Source: Fibrobacter sp. (GTDB lineage Bacteria > Fibrobacterota > Fibrobacteria > Fibrobacterales > Fibrobacteraceae). Taken from it: a stretch of 34,477 nt of DNA. Shown here one piece after another: positions 32,207 through 34,477 of the stretch (positions are counted from its first letter, which is position 1; every line of letters starts with the position of its first letter). The stretch lies in contig JAGCGO010000017.1 in the NCBI GenBank assembly GCA_017649565.1, positions 1 to 34,477 on the forward strand, in the 5' to 3' direction. A program made the position numbers and the translations under genes. The notes beneath the pieces were generated by a model. It saw only the letters and a list, made by a program, of their open reading frames with translations. It had not been told where the DNA came from and did not search any database.

Positions 32207-32490
32207 TATACCCTCTCCAGCATCAGCACGTTCGCTTCTTCCTTGCGGAGAGAAAGCCTGTAAGAAAGCACAGCCACTTCAATCGGGTCGCCGAGGGGTG
32301 CTACCTGCAACACGCGCAGTTCCACGCCGCGCACAAGCCCCATCGAAAGCAATTTGGACTTGTACTGCGAATCGCCTGTACGGTAACCGACTATTTTCAC
32401 TTTATCGCCACGCTTCAGTTCCGAAAACTTCGGCGTCATATTCCACTCTTTTGCTTGCGACCTTTTGTCGCAACCACAACTACAGCTCAT
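32206..32490 (-). CDS. feoA: FeoA-family ferrous iron transport accessory protein
   Basis: A 94-residue cytoplasmic SH3-like protein that supports FeoB. The core runs from about residue 20 (FSELKRGDKVKIVGYR) through LLSMGLVRGVELRVLQVAPLGDPIEVAV to LSLRKEEANVLMLERV, the standard FeoA pattern. Unusual is a Cys-rich N-terminal extension, MSCSCGCDKRSQ, with three Cys in six residues, which could bind a metal. Start ATG 32490 has AGGA 9 nt upstream. The stop overlaps the feoB start by one base, and the upstream dtxR stop is 10 bp away. Confidence 0.93.
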   Translation of the reverse strand: MSCSCGCDKRSQAKEWNMTPKFSELKRGDKVKIVGYRTGDSQYKSKLLSMGLVRGVELRVLQVAPLGDPIEVAVLSYRLSLRKEEANVLMLERV

Positions 32491-32500
32491 TTTATTAATC

Positions 32501-32926
32501 CTATTTCTTTTTTGTTTTTAAAACCTTCGATTTTCTTGCCAACGGAGCCATTTCTGCCGGCTTCATAAAGTCTTCTATTTTTCCGAGAGTTTCCGCCGAG
32601 AGAATATGTTCCATGCAACAGGCGTCCTTGTCGGCAATGGCCTCGGAAACGCCGAGTTTGATTAAAAAACTCTTTAATAGTATATGGCGATTCAGGATCA
32701 TGGCGGCAACTCGTTCACCTTCTTCGGTGAGTTCAATGCCACTATATGGTTCCTGGGTCACGAGCCCGAACTTCTTGAGTTCTATCATCGCCTTTGCCAC
32801 GGAGGGCATCTTAACGGTAAGGGCGGCCGCGATGTCCTTGACGCGGGCTATCCCGTTGGCAAGGCGCAACATATGCACCATTTCCAGGTAATCCTCGAGA
32901 CTCTGACTCAGTTTCGTATGTTCCAT
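32501..32926 (-). CDS. DtxR/MntR-family metal-dependent transcriptional repressor
   Basis: A 141-residue regulator. An N-terminal winged helix (about 5-75, SLEDYLEMVHMLRLANGIARVKDIAAAL, VAKAMIELKKFGLV) is followed by a dimerisation/metal-binding domain with RHILLKSFLIKLG and ADKDACCMEHILS, matching the H and the E-x-x-H ligands of DtxR/MntR. There is no C-terminal SH3 domain, so it is the short form. A Lys-rich tail ends the protein. GGAGG lies 6 nt before ATG 32926. Being first in an operon with feoA and feoB points to Fe(II) as co-repressor, although MntR-type Mn sensing cannot be excluded by sequence. Three TTAG-N6-CTAA boxes in its promoter suggest autoregulation. Confidence 0.93.
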   Translation of the reverse strand: MEHTKLSQSLEDYLEMVHMLRLANGIARVKDIAAALTVKMPSVAKAMIELKKFGLVTQEPYSGIELTEEGERVAAMILNRHILLKSFLIKLGVSEAIADKDACCMEHILSAETLGKIEDFMKPAEMAPLARKSKVLKTKKK

Positions 32927-32945
32927 TCGTAGCCTCCGAAACGCT

Positions 32946-32963
32946 TGTTAGATTAATCTAACA
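32946..32963. promoter_or_regulatory. DtxR-type box 1
   Basis: A perfect 18-bp palindrome TGTTAGATT-AATCTAACA containing TTAG-N6-CTAA, the core arrangement of DtxR/IdeR boxes (TTAGGTTAGCCTAA). Located just downstream of the predicted transcription start. Confidence 0.75.
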
Positions 32964-32965
32964 TT

Positions 32966-32983
32966 TATTAGACGAGGCTAATA
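32966..32983. promoter_or_regulatory. DtxR-type box 2
   Basis: TATTAG-N6-CTAATA, overlapping the -10 element, 20 bp centre-to-centre from box 1 (two helical turns). Confidence 0.7.
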
Positions 32984-33008
32984 TAGTTTAATTCGGCTAA
33001 TTAGTCAA
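32980..33008 (-). promoter_or_regulatory. Sigma-70-type promoter of dtxR-feoA-feoB
   Basis: The minus strand has TTGACT (33008-33003), a 17-bp spacer and TATATT (32985-32980), each 5/6 to consensus. The start is predicted near 32973, giving a ~46-nt leader. Boxes 2 and 3 overlap the -10 and -35; box 1 lies just downstream of the start. Confidence 0.82.
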
Positions 33009-33014
33009 GGCTAA
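33001..33014. promoter_or_regulatory. DtxR-type box 3
   Basis: TTAG-N6-CTAA (TTAGTCAAGGCTAA), overlapping the -35 element; ten of its fourteen bases or more match box 2 (AGGCTAA shared). It also lies directly upstream of the TonB-receptor remnant on the plus strand. Confidence 0.65.
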
Positions 33015-33079
33015 ATTTGAGAAAAAAGGTAAAAAAACAAGAAAAATATCGTTTGTTTCGAAAAATTGGGTTTTTGAAT

Positions 33080-33490
33080 TTGGATTACGAATTTTTCAAG
33101 AAACAGTTTGTCTACTGGAATACTTTCTTCAAGTACCACAAGGAAACTCCCGAAGACGCCATTATGCCGAACATCCCGCGCTATTTCATGAATTACCTGG
33201 CGGAATTCCATATCGGCGACTTGGTCCACAAAGAAGATTTCCTGAAACTTTGGTGGTCGGCGAATTACACGGCCGAATATTACTACGGCTGGAAAATCAG
33301 CTCCCGTCAGGATCGCAAGATTCCGTCTTCGTTCTCGCAGGATGTCGGTATTGAATACTCCATTTGGGACAACAAGCTCGCCTGGAGTTTCGAGGTGGAC
33401 AACCTGATGGACCGTACCGTCTACGACAACTACGGCGAAAGCAAACCGGGCCGCACATTCGCAACCAAGATCCGTTTCAGCTTTAAATAA
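33080..33490 (+). pseudogene. C-terminal remnant of a TonB-dependent outer-membrane receptor
   Basis: The plus-strand frame (open from TTG 33017) encodes about 137 recognisable residues matching only the end of a TonB-dependent receptor: beta strands WWSANYTAEYYYGWKIS, SQDVGIEYSIW, WSFEVDNLMDRTVYDNYGES, and the final PGRTFATKIRFSFK with terminal aromatic residues. A complete receptor has 600-900 residues with a signal peptide, TonB box and plug; none are present and no frame upstream supplies them. The first ~20 codons after 33017 are A/T-rich and unlike the rest, and no Shine-Dalgarno precedes them. It lies beside the iron-type boxes of the feo operon, so the lost receptor may have been iron-related (inference). 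Confidence 0.8.
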
Positions 33491-33519
33491 AAAATAACAG
33501 CCCAAATATGAGCTGTTAT
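33487..33519 (-). terminator. Rho-independent terminator downstream of trpD
   Basis: ATAACAGC (33494-33501) and GCTGTTAT (33512-33519) form an 8-bp stem; on the minus strand it is followed by a T-rich tract (TTTTTTATTT), 21 bp after the trpD stop. It may also weakly end plus-strand transcripts across the receptor remnant. Confidence 0.82.
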
Positions 33520-33540
33520 CATTTGGTTTGTTGACTTTTC

Positions 33541-34477
33541 TTACGAGTTGGTCGCGACCTTGACTTCTTCGATCTTCTTGAGGACCGAGCCGTCTTCCAT
33601 CGCCTTGATGGCCTTGTCGAAGCCTTCCTTGAGGCTGGCGGCCTTCTTGCTGATGTAGAGGGCGGCACCGGCGTTCAGGGCGCAAGCGTACTTGATGCCC
33701 GAGCGGCCCTTGCCGTTCAGCACGTCGAGAGCGAGGTTGAAGTTGTCGACACCCGTACCGCCGGCGAGATCTTCGGGGTCCACGGAGGGGACGCCGAAGT
33801 CCTTCGGGTCAATACGGTATTCGCGGTACTCGCCGTCTTCGAGGATTTCGGCAATAGTCGTCGGGACGCACGGAGAGATTTCGTCGTAGCCGTCATCGGA
33901 GATAGCGACCATCACGCGCTTCGCACCGAGAGTCTTTGCAGCCTTGGTGAACGGTTCGAGAATCGCTTTGCTGTAAACGCCGAGCATGAGGTACTTGGCT
34001 TCGGCCGGGTTCGTGAGGGGGCCGAGCAGGTTCATGATGGTCTTGACGCCGAGAGCACCGCGAACCGGGCCGGCAAAGCGCATGGCGCTGTGGTAAACCG
34101 GAGCCATGAGAAACACGAAGTTCGTCTTGTCGATGACGGAGGCGGCCTTGTCCGGAGTCATGTCCAGCTTGAAGCCGGCAGCGGTGTAGAAGTCGGCAGC
34201 GCCGGACTTGCTAGAGACAGCGCGGTTGCCGTGCTTCGCAATCTTCGCGCCACAGCTGGCGGCGATAAGGCCGGAGAGCGAGCTTACGTTAAAGCTGCCC
34301 TTGCCGTCGCCACCGGTACCCACGATGTCGGTGAGTTCGTCACCGCTGTACGGGAACTTGCGCTTCTTGCTGCTCAAAACCTTGGCGCAACCGGCAATTT
34401 CTTCGGCGACGGGGCCCTTGCTGGAAAGGGCGGTCAGGATGGCGGCCATCTGGCGTTCGTCCATGATGCCGTCGGTC
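33541..34477 (-). CDS. trpD: Anthranilate phosphoribosyltransferase (partial, runs off the right edge)
   Basis: Transfers phosphoribosyl from PRPP to anthranilate, the second committed step to tryptophan. The visible 312 residues contain the glycine-rich PRPP loop VGTGGDGKGSFNVSS, KHGNRAVSSKSGAAD and the GVYS block. An internal Met at 34464 could be taken as a start, but the frame continues to the edge (Thr-Asp-Gly-Ile before it) and the family needs about 20-30 more residues, so the gene is truncated by the window. It is more than 5 kb from trpCF-trpB-trpA; trpE and trpG would be expected beyond the edge. A terminator follows at 33487-33519. Confidence 0.95.
   Translation of the reverse strand, partial: TDGIMDERQMAAILTALSSKGPVAEEIAGCAKVLSSKKRKFPYSGDELTDIVGTGGDGKGSFNVSSLSGLIAASCGAKIAKHGNRAVSSKSGAADFYTAAGFKLDMTPDKAASVIDKTNFVFLMAPVYHSAMRFAGPVRGALGVKTIMNLLGPLTNPAEAKYLMLGVYSKAILEPFTKAAKTLGAKRVMVAISDDGYDEISPCVPTTIAEILEDGEYREYRIDPKDFGVPSVDPEDLAGGTGVDNFNLALDVLNGKGRSGIKYACALNAGAALYISKKAASLKEGFDKAIKAMEDGSVLKKIEEVKVATNS

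Noticed and set aside
30176..32263. Long plus-strand frame (695 codons) over feoB
   Set aside because: Antisense shadow rich in His, Arg and Glu without domain signals; feoB is unambiguous.

Overview
The window looks like a chromosome segment of a Fibrobacter-type bacterium (phylum Fibrobacterota). The grounds are lineage-typical proteins: large secreted proteins with a FlgD-like C-terminal domain, a ~960-residue lipoprotein with an FGE-like domain and Ser-rich linker, acidic outer-membrane proteins, and lysine/peptidoglycan synthesis through DapL. The assignment comes from protein character, not from a database search. Coding is dense, most genes lie on the minus strand, and no rRNA, tRNA, CRISPR, phage or IS element was recognised.

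Layout. 1-5.0 kb: the tail of one secreted protein, a strong terminator, then a ~1570-residue VWA-domain paralogue. 5.0-6.4 kb (minus): a small beta-barrel-like protein and a degenerate ThiE/TenI-like protein. 6.5-10.5 kb (plus): an MFS-acyltransferase-acyl-ligase fusion for lysophospholipid recycling, and mntP. 10.5-16.2 kb (minus): dapF, dapL, a NifA-like sigma-54 activator and glutamine-dependent nadE. 16.4-19.3 kb (minus): the FGE-like lipoprotein. 19.4-23.1 kb (minus): a tightly coupled chorismate mutase - tyrA - EPSP-synthase-like - nadK operon. 23.2-24.5 kb (plus): a His-rich G3E/COG0523 GTPase, ending in a bidirectional terminator shared with trpA. 24.6-28.4 kb (minus): trpL-trpCF-trpB-trpA with a complete transcription attenuator. 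28.6-29.7 kb (minus): an acidic porin-like protein. 29.9-32.9 kb (minus): dtxR-feoA-feoB behind three DtxR-type boxes. 33.0-33.5 kb (plus): the C-terminal remnant of a TonB-dependent receptor. 33.5-34.5 kb (minus): trpD, running off the right edge.

Most notable. (1) dapF and the porin-like gene each have a sigma-54 (-24/-12) promoter candidate with two palindromic sites centred near -110 and -140, so they may share an enhancer-binding protein. (2) Degenerate tandem heptanucleotide arrays fill gene junctions in the dap and trp operons and contain the stop codons of the genes they follow. (3) A 19-bp repeat is embedded in frame in two proteins, the G3E GTPase and FeoB. (4) The EPSP-synthase-like protein lacks nearly all canonical catalytic residues. 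(5) The trp leader encodes a 19-residue peptide with three consecutive Trp codons and mutually exclusive hairpins. (6) A TonB-receptor fragment sits beside the iron-regulator boxes.
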